A stretch of DNA of 64,000 bases, taken from the NCBI GenBank assembly GCA_018222585.1, contig JAAFAB010000002.1:248001-312000 (forward strand). The letters are read 5' to 3'. The translations under genes and the position numbers were made by a program. The notes beneath the pieces are model-generated. The model saw nothing but the letters and a program-made list of their open reading frames with translations. It searched no databases and was not told the DNA's origin. The DNA is from Paracoccaceae bacterium (GTDB taxonomy: Bacteria > Pseudomonadota > Alphaproteobacteria > Rhodobacterales > Rhodobacteraceae). Positions 10,962 to 19,758 of the stretch are shown here, piece by piece; position 1 is the stretch's first letter; the number at the start of each line of letters is the position of its first letter.

Positions 10962-10983
10962 TGCCGTGGTCCTGGCCACGGCA
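10962..10983 (+). terminator. Weak hairpin downstream of gatA
   Basis: An 8-bp stem TGCCGTGG/CCACGGCA pairs 10962-10969 with 10976-10983, beginning 6 bp after the gatA stop. There is no T-run, so it may be a weak terminator or an RNA-stabilising hairpin. Confidence 0.4.
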
Positions 10984-11048
10984 TATCCCCGCTTGAGGGG
11001 CCAAGCCATGCGCGCCAGTATGGACCTGTCGCAGAGCGAGAGAGTGAC

Positions 11049-11825
11049 ATGCGCGAACTGACCTGGGCCATGGCCCTTCTGGGCCTTGCCTCCTGTGCCC
11101 CTGCCGTGCCCGACAGCGCGGCGGGCGTGGGGTTCGGAGATTACCAATCCTACCAGCAGCAGCGTGAGGCGCAGCTGCAGGCGCAGACCATCGCGCCGCC
11201 GGCTCAGGTTTCTTCCGAGACCCTGCCGGGGGCCGCGGGCACGCCGCTCTCTGCCATCGATGCCTTGCCGCCGGGGGCCCGCACGACGGAACCCGGTGCC
11301 GGTGAGGCCGACAGTGCCGAAGCCCTGGCCGCCGATACCCAGGCGGCGCTGATGGCGGCGCAGAACTCGGGCGAAGCGCCGCTGGACGCCTCGCCGTCCA
11401 ACCCGGCGCCCGAGGCCGTCAATGCGCTTGGCATCTCCGCCGAGAACGATTTCGCCGCCGTGGATGCGCAGCGGTCGATCGCCGAGGACCGCGAGTTCAT
11501 CCAGGAAAACCGCCAGCGGTACGAACAGGTCCAGCCCGAGGCCCTGCCCGAGCGTACCTCGGTGCGGCCCAACCTGGCGGCCTATGCGCTGGAGACCAGC
11601 CACGCGGTCGGCACCCCCCTCTACAATCGCATCGGCCTGCTGAACGCCGAGGCGCGGTATACCCGCAACTGCGGCAAATATCCCTCTCCCGACATGGCGC
11701 AGTCCGATTTCCTGGCCCGGGGCGGGCCGCAGCGCGACCGGTTGGGGATCGACCCCGACGGCGACGGTTTCGCCTGCACCTGGGATCCGGCCCCCTTCCG
11801 CAAGGCGGCGCGGGGCGGAAACTGA
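11049..11825 (+). CDS. Putative lipoprotein with Excalibur-like calcium-binding C-terminus
   Basis: This 258-residue protein begins with a short signal peptide and lipobox (LLGLASC, C16 lipidated). A low-complexity Ala/Gln/Pro-rich stretch of about 150 residues follows, then a compact C-terminal domain. That domain has NCGKYPSPD and a DPDGDGFACTWD loop, the DxDxDGxxC pattern of Excalibur-type extracellular calcium-binding domains. Two cysteines (in NCGK and FACTW) could form a disulfide. It is likely anchored in the inner or outer membrane facing the periplasm. The next gene, an amidase, starts 4 bp after its stop, suggesting a shared envelope role. Function is not established. Confidence 0.75.
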   Translation: MRELTWAMALLGLASCAPAVPDSAAGVGFGDYQSYQQQREAQLQAQTIAPPAQVSSETLPGAAGTPLSAIDALPPGARTTEPGAGEADSAEALAADTQAALMAAQNSGEAPLDASPSNPAPEAVNALGISAENDFAAVDAQRSIAEDREFIQENRQRYEQVQPEALPERTSVRPNLAAYALETSHAVGTPLYNRIGLLNAEARYTRNCGKYPSPDMAQSDFLARGGPQRDRLGIDPDGDGFACTWDPAPFRKAARGGN

Positions 11826-11829
11826 CCGC

Positions 11830-12579
11830 GTGACAAGGCAGGGCCAGGGCGTCGGCGCTCCGGGCGCGCGCTGGCATCCTTCGCCCAATTTCGGCGACCG
11901 GCGTAATGGGTTGGCCCCTGCGCTGGTCGTTCTGCACCACACCGCCATGCAGAGCGCCGAAGCCGCGCTGGAGCGTCTCTGTGACCCGCACTTCGCGGCG
12001 CCGGTCTCTGCCCACTACCTGATCGCCGAGGATGGCCGGCTGTGGCAGCTCGTGGACGAGCGCGCACGGGCCTGGCACGCGGGTGCCGGCTTCTGGGGCG
12101 GTGGCGGCGATGTCAATTCGCGCTCGATCGGGATCGAGCTGGCCAACCCCGCGCCCCATCCCTTCGCCGAGCCGCAGATGGCGCGGCTGGAGACCCTGCT
12201 GGCCGGTATCCTTGTCCGTTGGAATATTCCGCCCGAGGGGGTGATCGCCCACTCCGACATGGCGCCCGGGCGCAAGGCCGACCCCGGGCCGAAGTTCGAC
12301 TGGCGGCGGCTGGCGCGCCAGGGGCTGTCGGTCTGGCCCGATCCGCAGGCAGACACCGAGGGCGACCTGGCACAGGACCTGGCGCGGATCGGCTACCCGA
12401 CCGGGGACCTGGCGCTGGCCCTGCGGGCCTTCCGCCTGCGTTTCCGGCCCTGGGCCACTGGCGATGAAAGCGCTGCGGACCGCATCGCGGCCCGTGACCT
12501 CGCCGCGCGCTGTCCGGCGGGCGTCGCGCAGGGGGCGCTCGCCGGGGCATCGACAGCCGGGGCCGGCCCATGCTCCTGA
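11830..12579 (+). CDS. N-acetylmuramoyl-L-alanine amidase (AmiD/Amidase_2 type)
   Basis: This 249-residue protein has the zinc-amidase landmarks LHHTAM (H36/H37), the SIGIELAN strand and the late HSDMAPGRKADPG motif (H141, D151). It cleaves the amide between muramic acid and the stem peptide, and AmiD relatives act on wall fragments for recycling. There is no obvious signal peptide, so it may be cytoplasmic or exported with the upstream lipoprotein by other means. The start is GTG 11830, almost abutting the preceding stop. The C-terminal 40 residues are low complexity. Confidence 0.88.
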   Translation: MTRQGQGVGAPGARWHPSPNFGDRRNGLAPALVVLHHTAMQSAEAALERLCDPHFAAPVSAHYLIAEDGRLWQLVDERARAWHAGAGFWGGGGDVNSRSIGIELANPAPHPFAEPQMARLETLLAGILVRWNIPPEGVIAHSDMAPGRKADPGPKFDWRRLARQGLSVWPDPQADTEGDLAQDLARIGYPTGDLALALRAFRLRFRPWATGDESAADRIAARDLAARCPAGVAQGALAGASTAGAGPCS

Positions 12580-12589
12580 ACGCGGGGGA

Positions 12590-12702
12590 GGGGGCTTCGC
12601 CCCCCGTCCCTGCGGGCCTCCCCCCAGAGTATTTTCAGCCTGGTGATGGTATAAGAGCCCCCTGCATCTATCCGAGGGCTGAAAATACCCCCGCCGGAGG
12701 CA
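12590..12702 (-). repeat. Three-hairpin intergenic element, copy 2 (reverse orientation, chimeric arms)
   Basis: Reading along the + strand the order is reversed: GGGGGC-TTC-GCCCCC (12590-12604), a small CCC-TGC-GGG hairpin (12608-12616), then the long palindrome. Its arms GTATTTTCAGCC (12629-12640) and GGCTGAAAATAC (12677-12688) pair perfectly over 12 bp. The left interior is subtype B (CTGGTGATGG) while the right interior is subtype A (TCTATCCGAG), so this copy looks chimeric. It lies between the co-directional amidase and ymdB genes. Confidence 0.82.
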
Positions 12703-12823
12703 GCCCGGCCTTGCGATCCGGGACGGCGGGCCGTCCTGTTGCGCTGAACGGGAGGCTGGCGGCGGCCTGCGGGACCCGCGAAACACTTGCCTCCGGCGCG
12801 GTGGCGGCATAGGGCTTGGCGCC

Positions 12824-13645
12824 ATGCGGATGATGTTTCTCGGAGATGTGATGGGGCGCGCCGGGCGGGCCGCCATCGAGGAGTGGCTGCCGAAGCTGCG
12901 TGCGGCATGGCGGCTGGATTTCGTCGTGGTCAATGGCGAGAACGCCAGCCACGGGGCCGGGCTGACCGGCGCCCATGCCAGGCTGATCCTGGACGCGGGC
13001 GCCGATGTGGTGACGCTTGGCGATCATGCCTTCGACCAGAAGGACATGCTGCAGGCCATCGAGGGCGACAAGCGTATCCTGCGGCCGCTGAACTACGCCA
13101 AGGAATGCCCCGGCGTCGGCGCCCGCGTCTTCGAGGCCCCCGGCGGGCGCAAGGTGCTGGTGATGCAGGTGCTGGGCCAGGTCTTCATGAAACGGCCTTT
13201 CGAGGATCCGTTCAGCCATGTCGACGCGGTGCTGCGCAAGTACCCTCTCGGCGGGCTGGTGCAGGCGACCCTCGTCGATGTCCACTGCGAGGCGACCTCC
13301 GAGAAGATGGCCATGGGCCATTTCTGCGACGGGCGGGCGTCGATGGTGGTGGGGACGCATACCCATGTGCCGACGGGCGATGCGCAGATCCTGCCGCGCG
13401 GCACCGCCTTCCAGTCCGACGCGGGCATGACAGGCGATTACGATTCGGTCATCGGCATGGACAAGGCCGAGCCGCTGCGCCGCTTCGTCACCGGCATGGC
13501 CAGGGGGCGGTTCACGCCGGCCGAGGGCGAGGCCACGGTCTCGGGCCTCTATGTCGAGACCGACGACCGCACCGGCAAGGCGACTCGGGTCGAGATGGTG
13601 CGGCAGGGCGGACGCCTGGCGGCTTCCGGGCCCGGACCGGTCTAG
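12824..13645 (+). CDS. ymdB: YmdB-family metallophosphoesterase (TIGR00282)
   Basis: This 273-residue protein has the calcineurin-like dinuclear metal motifs of the YmdB family: GDVMGRAGR at the N-terminus, VVNGENAS, TLGDHAFDQ, VDVHCEATSEK and VGTHTHVPTGD. Characterised relatives are 2',3'- or 3',5'-cyclic nucleotide phosphodiesterases. In Bacillus the protein affects biofilm and motility decisions. All metal-binding segments are intact. It is cytoplasmic, with no signal peptide. The permease gene follows 170 bp downstream. Confidence 0.93.
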   Translation: MRMMFLGDVMGRAGRAAIEEWLPKLRAAWRLDFVVVNGENASHGAGLTGAHARLILDAGADVVTLGDHAFDQKDMLQAIEGDKRILRPLNYAKECPGVGARVFEAPGGRKVLVMQVLGQVFMKRPFEDPFSHVDAVLRKYPLGGLVQATLVDVHCEATSEKMAMGHFCDGRASMVVGTHTHVPTGDAQILPRGTAFQSDAGMTGDYDSVIGMDKAEPLRRFVTGMARGRFTPAEGEATVSGLYVETDDRTGKATRVEMVRQGGRLAASGPGPV

Positions 13646-13815
13646 GCGGCGATCATGTTTCAGGCGCTGGTCGCGATCTGCGGTGCCGGTTTGCCTGTTG
13701 CCCATCCAGCTGCAGCGATCCCGACCGGGCCGCTACAGGCGAGACTTGCGCGGCGCGGACCGGGGCGACTAGATCACGCGAGGCCCATGCGACTAATCCG
13801 GGGGGACAGGACCGA

Positions 13816-15594
13816 ATGCTGGCGCAATACCTGACCGGACCGACGGCGGGGCTGATGGCCCTCGCCGTGGTCCTGGTAATGTTCATCCTCTTCGTCAGGG
13901 AGGACTACCCGACCGAGGTCGTGGCAATCGCCGGGGTCTCGGTGATGCTGCTGACCGGGCTTCTGCCCTACGACCTGGCGCTCGGCGTGCTGTCGAACCC
14001 GGCGCCCTGGACCATCGCGGCGATGTTCCTGGTGATGGGGGCTCTGGTGCGCACGGGCGCCCTGGAAGGCTTTACCCGGGTCGCCACGGCCCAGGCCGGG
14101 CCGAGGCCGGTCCTGGCCCTTGCAGCGCTCTTTGCCTTCGTTATCGGCTCTTCGGCGATCGTGTCGAACACCCCGGTGGTGGTGGTGATGATCCCGGTCT
14201 TCGTGCAGATGGCCAAGACGCTGGACATCCTGCCCTCCAAACTGCTGATCCCGCTGTCCTATGCCGCGATCATGGGCGGCACGCTGACCCTGATCGGGAC
14301 CTCGACCAACCTGCTTGTGGATGGCGTCGCCCGGACGCAGGGGATGGCGCCCTTCGGCATCTTCGAGGTCACCCCCATCGGGCTGGTCGTGGTGGCCTGG
14401 GGCGCGCTCTACTTCTTCGTGGTCGGGCGCTACCTTCTGCCGAAGCGCGAATCCATGGCCTCGATGCTGTCAGACCGGTCGAAGATGAAGTTCTTCACCG
14501 AGGCGGTGATTCCGCCCGACAGCAACCTGGTGGGCCGCGAGGTCACCGGCGTGCAGCTGTTCAAGCGCGAGGGCGTGCGTCTGATCGACGTGATCCGCGG
14601 CGACGACTCGCTGCGGCGCAACCTCAAGGGCGTGGTGCTGGAGGTCGGTGACCGGGTGGTGCTGCGCAGCCAGATCTCGGAACTGCTGAGCCTGCAGCGG
14701 GACCGCAGCCTGAAGCGCATGGACCAGGTCAGCGCGGTCGAGACGACGACGGTCGAGGTGCTGATCACGCCGGGATGCAAGATGGTGGGGCGCTCCCTCG
14801 GCTCGCTGCGCCTGCGCCGGCGCTACGGGGTCTACCCGCTGGCGGCGCATCGGCGGAACCAGAACATCGGGCGCCAGCTGGACCAGCTGGTGGTGCGGGT
14901 CGGCGATACGCTGCTGCTGGAAGGCGCGCCCGAAGACATCAAGCGGCTGGCGCGCGAAATGGACATGGTCGACGTCGCCCAGCCGACCGAACAGGCCTAC
15001 CGGCGGGCGCAGGCGCCGATCGCCATCGCCGCGATCCTCGGCATCGTCGTGCTGGCGGGCTTCGGCGTGGCGCCGATCCTGATGCTCTCGGTGCTGGCGG
15101 TGGCGCTGGTGCTGGTGACGCGCTGTGTCGATGCGGACGAGGCTTTCGCCTTCGTCGACGGGCGGTTGCTGGCGATGATCTTCTCGATGCTGGCCATCGG
15201 CGCGTCGCTGGAACACACCGGCGCGGTCGAGATGATCGTGCGGCTGATCGCGCCGCTGATGTCCGAATTGCCGGGCTTCATGATCATCTGGGCCATCTAC
15301 CTGCTGACGTCGATCCTGACCGAGCTGGTGTCGAACAATGCAGTGGCGGTGGTGATGACCCCGATCGCCATCGGGCTGGCGCAGGCCATGGGCGTGGATG
15401 CGCGGCCCCTGGTGGTGGCGGTGATGATCGCCGCGTCAGCCAGCTTCGCCACGCCCATCGGGTATCAGACCAACATGCTGGTCTATGGTCCCGGCGGCTA
15501 TCGCTTCACCGATTTCATGAAGGTCGGGATCCCGCTGAACCTCTCGATGGGCCTGGTGGTGAGCGCCGTGATCCCGCTCTTCTGGTCGCTCTGA
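13816..15594 (+). CDS. SLC13-family permease with two TrkA_C domains
   Basis: This 592-residue membrane protein has an N-terminal and a C-terminal block of transmembrane helices flanking a cytoplasmic region with two TrkA_C (RCK_C) domains (about residues 205-290 and 300-385). Transport landmarks include IVSNTPVVVVMIP, TLIGTSTNLLVDG and the mirrored ELVSNNAVAVVMTPIA and SFATPIGYQTNMLVYGPGGY. The family exports or imports anions such as sulfate or dicarboxylates with sodium, and the TrkA_C domains may bind a regulatory ligand. The start ATG 13816 has GGGGACAGG just upstream. The frame is open far upstream through ymdB but only by chance. A paralogue lies at 28211. Confidence 0.93.
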   Translation: MLAQYLTGPTAGLMALAVVLVMFILFVREDYPTEVVAIAGVSVMLLTGLLPYDLALGVLSNPAPWTIAAMFLVMGALVRTGALEGFTRVATAQAGPRPVLALAALFAFVIGSSAIVSNTPVVVVMIPVFVQMAKTLDILPSKLLIPLSYAAIMGGTLTLIGTSTNLLVDGVARTQGMAPFGIFEVTPIGLVVVAWGALYFFVVGRYLLPKRESMASMLSDRSKMKFFTEAVIPPDSNLVGREVTGVQLFKREGVRLIDVIRGDDSLRRNLKGVVLEVGDRVVLRSQISELLSLQRDRSLKRMDQVSAVETTTVEVLITPGCKMVGRSLGSLRLRRRYGVYPLAAHRRNQNIGRQLDQLVVRVGDTLLLEGAPEDIKRLAREMDMVDVAQPTEQAYRRAQAPIAIAAILGIVVLAGFGVAPILMLSVLAVALVLVTRCVDADEAFAFVDGRLLAMIFSMLAIGASLEHTGAVEMIVRLIAPLMSELPGFMIIWAIYLLTSILTELVSNNAVAVVMTPIAIGLAQAMGVDARPLVVAVMIAASASFATPIGYQTNMLVYGPGGYRFTDFMKVGIPLNLSMGLVVSAVIPLFWSL

Positions 15595-15651
15595 AGCGCC
15601 GGGCGAACGGGCCCGGCCCAATGGGGCCAGGGATCACGGCCCCTCGTCACA

Positions 15652-16386
15652 TCACGCGCCGCTTGCCATCATGTCGAGAACACGGCGGACCGTGTCCATG
15701 CGCTCCTTGTTGGGCGGATGGGTGCCGAGGAATTCCTGCCCGGGGTCGGGGATGCGGTTGAAGTACTGCGCGCCGCGCAGCGGGTCATAGCCTGCCGTGG
15801 CGGCGATCCGGGTGCCGAGCGCATCTGCCTGCAGCTCGAACTGGCGCGAGTAGCTGCGGGCGGCGAAGGCGGCGCCCATTTCCGAGGCCCGGCGGACGGC
15901 GGCCTGGGAGGCCCCGGAACGCGCGGCGACCTCGGCATATTCGCGGGCGCCCTGTTCGGCATAGCGGCGTTGCTGACCGAGGTGGTCGAGGATGTGGTGG
16001 CTGGCCTCATGCGCCATGACGAAGGCCAGTTCGTCCGGGTTCCGCATGTCGGCGATCAGCGCCAGGGTGAAGATCAGCACCGGCTGGCCCGCGCTGTCGA
16101 GGGTCTGGAAGGCATTGGGCGCGCTGCGGCGGCGGTGGTCGATGGCGATCTGGAAGGCGCAGTGATGATCGGCCCGCCGCGCGCGGCAGGACCGCTCGAT
16201 CACCGGCTCCACCGTCTCGACGACCTGGGCGAACTGCCGGGCCGCGGCCTCGGGACCGAGGCGGGCCGGGGTGTCGGGATCGGCGGGGGTGACGGTGGCG
16301 GGCGGCAGCGCGCAGCCGGACAGGACTAGGGCCGTGACAAGAGCCGCGAGAGGGCGCAGGACGGCGACAAGGGAGACTCGGAACAT
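15652..16386 (-). CDS. M48-family metalloprotease lipoprotein
   Basis: This 244-residue protein has a signal peptide and lipobox (VLSGC, C25). The zinc site HEASH is at residues 126-130, with the downstream ELQAD motif providing the glutamate ligand, as in the BepA/LoiP/OMA1-like M48 peptidases. It probably works in the periplasm in envelope quality control. ATG 16386 is chosen because it places the lipobox correctly; the open frame extends further but upstream residues are unlike any signal. The C-terminus GTHPPNKERMDTVRRVLD is typical. Confidence 0.9.
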   Translation of the reverse strand: MFRVSLVAVLRPLAALVTALVLSGCALPPATVTPADPDTPARLGPEAAARQFAQVVETVEPVIERSCRARRADHHCAFQIAIDHRRRSAPNAFQTLDSAGQPVLIFTLALIADMRNPDELAFVMAHEASHHILDHLGQQRRYAEQGAREYAEVAARSGASQAAVRRASEMGAAFAARSYSRQFELQADALGTRIAATAGYDPLRGAQYFNRIPDPGQEFLGTHPPNKERMDTVRRVLDMMASGA

Positions 16387-16518
16387 GATGGGCGCGGCCG
16401 GATTCGGTTGGATCAGCCCTGCATATAGTACAGGACGCCGCCGAATGCATCTGGCGGCAACCCGATCCTTCATCCTGGCGATTGACGTTCCCTTGCCAGC
16501 GGATAACCTGAGGCCACC

Positions 16519-16758
16519 ATGTTTACAATCGAACACGAATTCGACTGCACCGTGATCACCCTTGTCGATGACGGTGAGACCCCGCTGAGGGAAGATGTCT
16601 CGATCAATGCCTTCGAGGAATGCATCACCGTCGAGCAATATGACGAGCGCACCGACCAGGTGCAGAAGGTCACCCTGTCGATGACGCAGCTGCGCGACCT
16701 GACGGCGGCGCTGAACCTGCCGGAAGGCAGCTACCGGACCGTCCGGCGCGGCGGCTGA
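16519..16758 (+). CDS. Small conserved hypothetical protein
   Basis: This 79-residue acidic protein (MFTIEHEFDCTVITLVDDGE at the start) is predicted all-beta in the first half with a short C-terminal helix (LSMTQLRDLTAALN). I recognise similar proteins in Rhodobacterales but know of no function. It ends 3 bp before the convergent DUF167 gene. The start ATG lies 132 bp from the divergent M48 protease start. Confidence 0.7.
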   Translation: MFTIEHEFDCTVITLVDDGETPLREDVSINAFEECITVEQYDERTDQVQKVTLSMTQLRDLTAALNLPEGSYRTVRRGG

Positions 16759-16761
16759 CGA

Positions 16762-17028
16762 TCACTCCTGCACCCGGAACACCTTGTCCCGCGCCGTCTG
16801 GCCACGGACCAGCTGCAGCCGCGACTTCGCCAGGCCGAGCGCCCGGGCCAGCAGCCGGCGCACCGCCTCGTTGGCCTTGCCGTCTTCGGGCGGGGTGGTG
16901 ACATAGACCCGGATCGCGCCATCGGCCTCCTGCTGGATCCGGTCGCGCGCGGCGCGGGGCGTCACCCGTACCGCGATGTCGGCGCCCGGCAGCGCCAGCG
17001 GGCTGAGATCGGGAATGTCGCGTGCCAT
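16762..17028 (-). CDS. DUF167/YggU family protein
   Basis: This 88-residue protein has the family core IAVRVTPRAARDRI, IRVYVTTPPEDGKANEAVRRLLA and SRLQLVRGQTARDKVFRV. The family is widespread, small and of unknown biochemical role, and is often next to YggT. ATG 17028 is chosen by similarity; the longer frame upstream is GC-driven. It is divergent from the deacetylase gene 90 bp away. Confidence 0.88.
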   Translation of the reverse strand: MARDIPDLSPLALPGADIAVRVTPRAARDRIQQEADGAIRVYVTTPPEDGKANEAVRRLLARALGLAKSRLQLVRGQTARDKVFRVQE

Positions 17029-17117
17029 GGGTCTCCGGCCGTGGGGGTGCGGTGGGGGTTGCGTCCGGGCAGGCGCCGGACCAGTCTGCCCCCGGACAGA
17101 CACCAGGAGGCAAGAGC

Positions 17118-18239
17118 ATGTCAATCGAGGGCACCCCCAAGACCGGGTTCTACTGGGACGAACGCTGCTTCTGGCATTCGGGCGGCAACTACGCGCTGAC
17201 CCTGCCGGTCGGCGGCTTCGTGCAGCCCATGGCCGCCGGTGGCCTGCCCGAAAGCCCCGAGACCAAGCGGCGGCTGAAGAACCTGATGGATGTTTCAGGG
17301 ATCACCGCCGACCTCGCGCTCTCCTCGGCGCCGGAAGCCAGCCGCGAGGATCTGTTGCGGGTGCATCCCGAAAGCTACCTCGATGCCTTCAAGGCGATGT
17401 CGGATGCCGGCGGCGGAGAGCTGGGCCTGCGCACCCCCTTCGGTCAGGGCGGCTACGAGATCGCGGCGCTGTCGGCGGGGCTGGCCAGCACGGCACTGGC
17501 CGACATCATGGCGGGACGGGTGCGCAATGGCTATGCGCTGTCGCGCCCGCCGGGGCACCACTGCCTGCCCGACTGGCCGAACGGCTTCTGCCTGCTGGCC
17601 AATATCGCCATTGCCATCGAGGCCGCCAAGGCGCGTGGCGAGGCGGGCCGTGTCGCGGTCATCGACTGGGATGTCCACCACGGCAACGGCACCGAACATA
17701 TCTTCTACGACCGCGACGACGTGCTGACCATCTCGATCCACCAGGAGAAGAACTATCCGCTGGACACCGGCGACATCGCCGACCGGGGGCGTGGCGCGGG
17801 CGAGGGGTTCAACATGAACATCCCGCTGCCCTCGGGTGCCGGCCATGACACCTACCTCGAGGTGATGGAGCGCATCGTCCTGCCCGCCCTCGACGGCTAC
17901 AGGCCCGACGTGATCATCGTCGCCTGCGGCTTCGACGCCGGCATCTTCGACCCGATCGCCCGGATGCTCTGCACCGCCGAGACGTTCGGTGCCATGACCG
18001 GCCAGCTGATGCAGGCGGCGGAGCGCCTTTGCGAGGGGCGGCTGCTGCTGGTTCACGAGGGTGGATACTCCGAGGTCTACGTGCCCTTCTGTGGCCACCG
18101 GGTGCTAGAGGTGCTCTCGGGCTCGGACCGGGTGGTGCCGGATCCGATGGCGCAGACGGTGGCCATCCGCCAGCCGGGGCAGCCGGCGAGGGCCTTCTTC
18201 TCGGGGCTGGTGGCGGATATGGCCGCGCAGCTTCTGTAG
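17118..18239 (+). CDS. Class II histone deacetylase-like amidohydrolase (HdaH/acetylpolyamine type)
   Basis: This 373-residue zinc amidohydrolase has the catalytic segments RPPGHHCLPDWPNGFC (tandem histidines), IDWDVHHGNGTE (zinc Asp and His), CGFDAGIFDP (zinc Asp) and HEGGYSE (transition-state region). Bacterial members deacetylate small amides such as acetylpolyamines, and true protein substrates are rare. ATG 17118 is supported by CAGGAGG at 17104-17110. It is not clearly in an operon with the nitroreductase 90 bp downstream. Confidence 0.93.
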   Translation: MSIEGTPKTGFYWDERCFWHSGGNYALTLPVGGFVQPMAAGGLPESPETKRRLKNLMDVSGITADLALSSAPEASREDLLRVHPESYLDAFKAMSDAGGGELGLRTPFGQGGYEIAALSAGLASTALADIMAGRVRNGYALSRPPGHHCLPDWPNGFCLLANIAIAIEAAKARGEAGRVAVIDWDVHHGNGTEHIFYDRDDVLTISIHQEKNYPLDTGDIADRGRGAGEGFNMNIPLPSGAGHDTYLEVMERIVLPALDGYRPDVIIVACGFDAGIFDPIARMLCTAETFGAMTGQLMQAAERLCEGRLLLVHEGGYSEVYVPFCGHRVLEVLSGSDRVVPDPMAQTVAIRQPGQPARAFFSGLVADMAAQLL

Positions 18240-18328
18240 AAACGATGAAGGCTTCGTAGGACAGGGTTTTCGGCTTGAAACCCGCGTCTTCAGGGCCGAC
18301 ATGTCTTGCGACCTGACAGGAGAACGAC

Positions 18329-18907
18329 ATGCCCGACCGCAACCAGGCCGCCCTGGACTTCCTGCTGAGCCGCCGCTCGCGTCCCGCCAAGACCCTTGCG
18401 GCCCCCGGCCCCTCGCGCGAGGAGCTAGAGGTGATCCTGACCGCCGGCGCCCGCACGCCCGACCACGGCAAGCTGGAGCCCTGGCGCTTCATCGTGCTCG
18501 AAGGCGCGGCCTTCGACCGTCTGGCCAGACTGGCCCAGAGCCGTGGCGCGGCACTGGAGAAAAGCGAACAGGACATCGCCAAGGCGGTGAAGCAGTTCGA
18601 GGATGGCGTGACCTGCATCGCCGTGGTCGAGAGCCCGAAGGCCTCCGAGAAGATCCCGCCCATCGAACAGACCTACTCGGTCGGCGCCGTCTGCCTGGCA
18701 CTGGTCAACGCGGGCCTGGCCTCGGGCTGGGGCGCCAACTGGCTGACCGGCTGGCATTGCTTCGACCGGAGCTTCCTGGAGGAGGGGCTGGGCCTCGCCG
18801 GGCACGAAAGCCTCGCCGGGCTGATCTACCTGGGCACCGAGCAGGTCGCCCCGGCCGACCGTCCCCGCCCCGATCTGGAGGAGATCACGACGTGGATCTC
18901 GGCCTGA
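18329..18907 (+). CDS. Nitroreductase-family FMN protein (YdjA-like)
   Basis: This 192-residue protein is of the compact nitroreductase type. It has RRSRPAKTL (FMN phosphate-binding arginines) near residue 15, RTPDHGKLEPWRFIVL, and the late GWGANWLTGW and GLIYLGTE segments. This matches YdjA/TdsD-like enzymes that work as FMN dimers with NAD(P)H. The natural substrate is unknown. A clear ribosome site (ACAGGAGAACG) precedes the ATG. The next gene overlaps its 3' end by 16 bp. Confidence 0.92.
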   Translation: MPDRNQAALDFLLSRRSRPAKTLAAPGPSREELEVILTAGARTPDHGKLEPWRFIVLEGAAFDRLARLAQSRGAALEKSEQDIAKAVKQFEDGVTCIAVVESPKASEKIPPIEQTYSVGAVCLALVNAGLASGWGANWLTGWHCFDRSFLEEGLGLAGHESLAGLIYLGTEQVAPADRPRPDLEEITTWISA

Positions 18908-19599
18908 TCCTTTCCGGCTTCCTGCGCGCCCTCGGCCAGACCGGGGACCCGCGCTTTCGCCGGGTGCTGTTCATCGGGGTCGGCCTGACCCTGGCGCTGC
19001 TGATCGGCGCCTGCTGGATCACCTGGGCGGGCATCGGCTGGGTCATCGGCGACGATGCCAGCCTGCCCTGGATCGGAGAGGTCTCCTGGCTGAACGATCT
19101 GGCGGCGGCGGGCGGGCTGCTGGCGATGATGCTGGCCTCGGTCTTCCTGATGGTCCCGGTGGCCTCGGCGATCACCTCGATGTACCTCGACCAGGTGGCC
19201 GAGGCGGTCGAGGACCGGCACTACCCGGGCCTGCCCCATGTCGAGGGCGTGGGCTTTGTCGAGGGGCTGGCCGATACCGTCAGCTTCCTCGGGGTGATCC
19301 TGCTTGCCAACATGGTGGCGCTGGTCTTCTACATCTTCCTTGCCCCCTTCGCGCCCTTCATCTTCTGGGGTCTGAATGGCTACCTGCTGGGGCGGGAATA
19401 CTTCACACTGGCCGCCATGCGCCGGCTGGGCCGCGAGGGCGCCAACCAGCTGCGCAAGCGCCACATGCTGACGATCTGGGCCGGGGGTATCCTGATGGCG
19501 ATCCCGCTGACGGTGCCGATCCTGAACCTGGTGGTTCCGATCCTCGGGGCTGCGACCTTCACCCACATCTTCCACGGGCTCGCCGCGAAGCGTCGCTGA
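18892..19599 (+). CDS. EI24/CysZ-like integral membrane protein
   Basis: This 235-residue protein has about five hydrophobic segments in the EI24 (PF07264) arrangement, to which CysZ sulfate permeases also belong. Landmarks are LLANMVALVFYIF, APFIFWGLNGYLLGREYF and the end segment FTHIFHGL. The start is GTG 18892 inside the end of the nitroreductase gene, with GGAGGAG at 18877-18883 and good spacing; the overlap implies translational coupling. The longer open frame upstream (to 18301) is a shadow of the nitroreductase. Confidence 0.88.
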   Translation: MDLGLILSGFLRALGQTGDPRFRRVLFIGVGLTLALLIGACWITWAGIGWVIGDDASLPWIGEVSWLNDLAAAGGLLAMMLASVFLMVPVASAITSMYLDQVAEAVEDRHYPGLPHVEGVGFVEGLADTVSFLGVILLANMVALVFYIFLAPFAPFIFWGLNGYLLGREYFTLAAMRRLGREGANQLRKRHMLTIWAGGILMAIPLTVPILNLVVPILGAATFTHIFHGLAAKRR

Positions 19600-19612
19600 T
19601 CACAGGCATCCC

Positions 19613-19660
19613 GAAACGATTGACCCCGCCGGGCCTGGCCGCGGCGGGGTCAATCGTTTC
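19613..19660. terminator. Long perfect hairpin between convergent genes (bidirectional terminator)
   Basis: A 19-bp perfect stem pairs 19613-19631 (starting GAAACGATTGACCCC) with 19642-19660 around a 10-nt loop. It starts 13 bp after the EI24 gene stop and faces the DUF1467 gene end from the other side. There is no long T-run, but the arms end in AAA/TTT. Confidence 0.7.
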
Positions 19661-19758
19661 AGGGCCCTGGTGTTCCGCACCGGATGTCAGGGCTTGCTTG
19701 CAGAGCCGGGCTCAGTGCCCAAGACCGCGGGGGGCTCGTCCGGGGCCGGCTTGCGCGC

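Noticed and set aside
8946-11948. 1000-codon minus-strand open frame across gatC, gatA and the lipoprotein gene
   Set aside because: Same antisense GC artefact; no family resemblance and no start context.
12787-13815. Upstream extension of the SLC13 permease frame through ymdB
   Set aside because: The frame stays open only because of GC bias. YmdB is certain in the other frame, and ATG 13816 has a good ribosome site and begins with a membrane segment.
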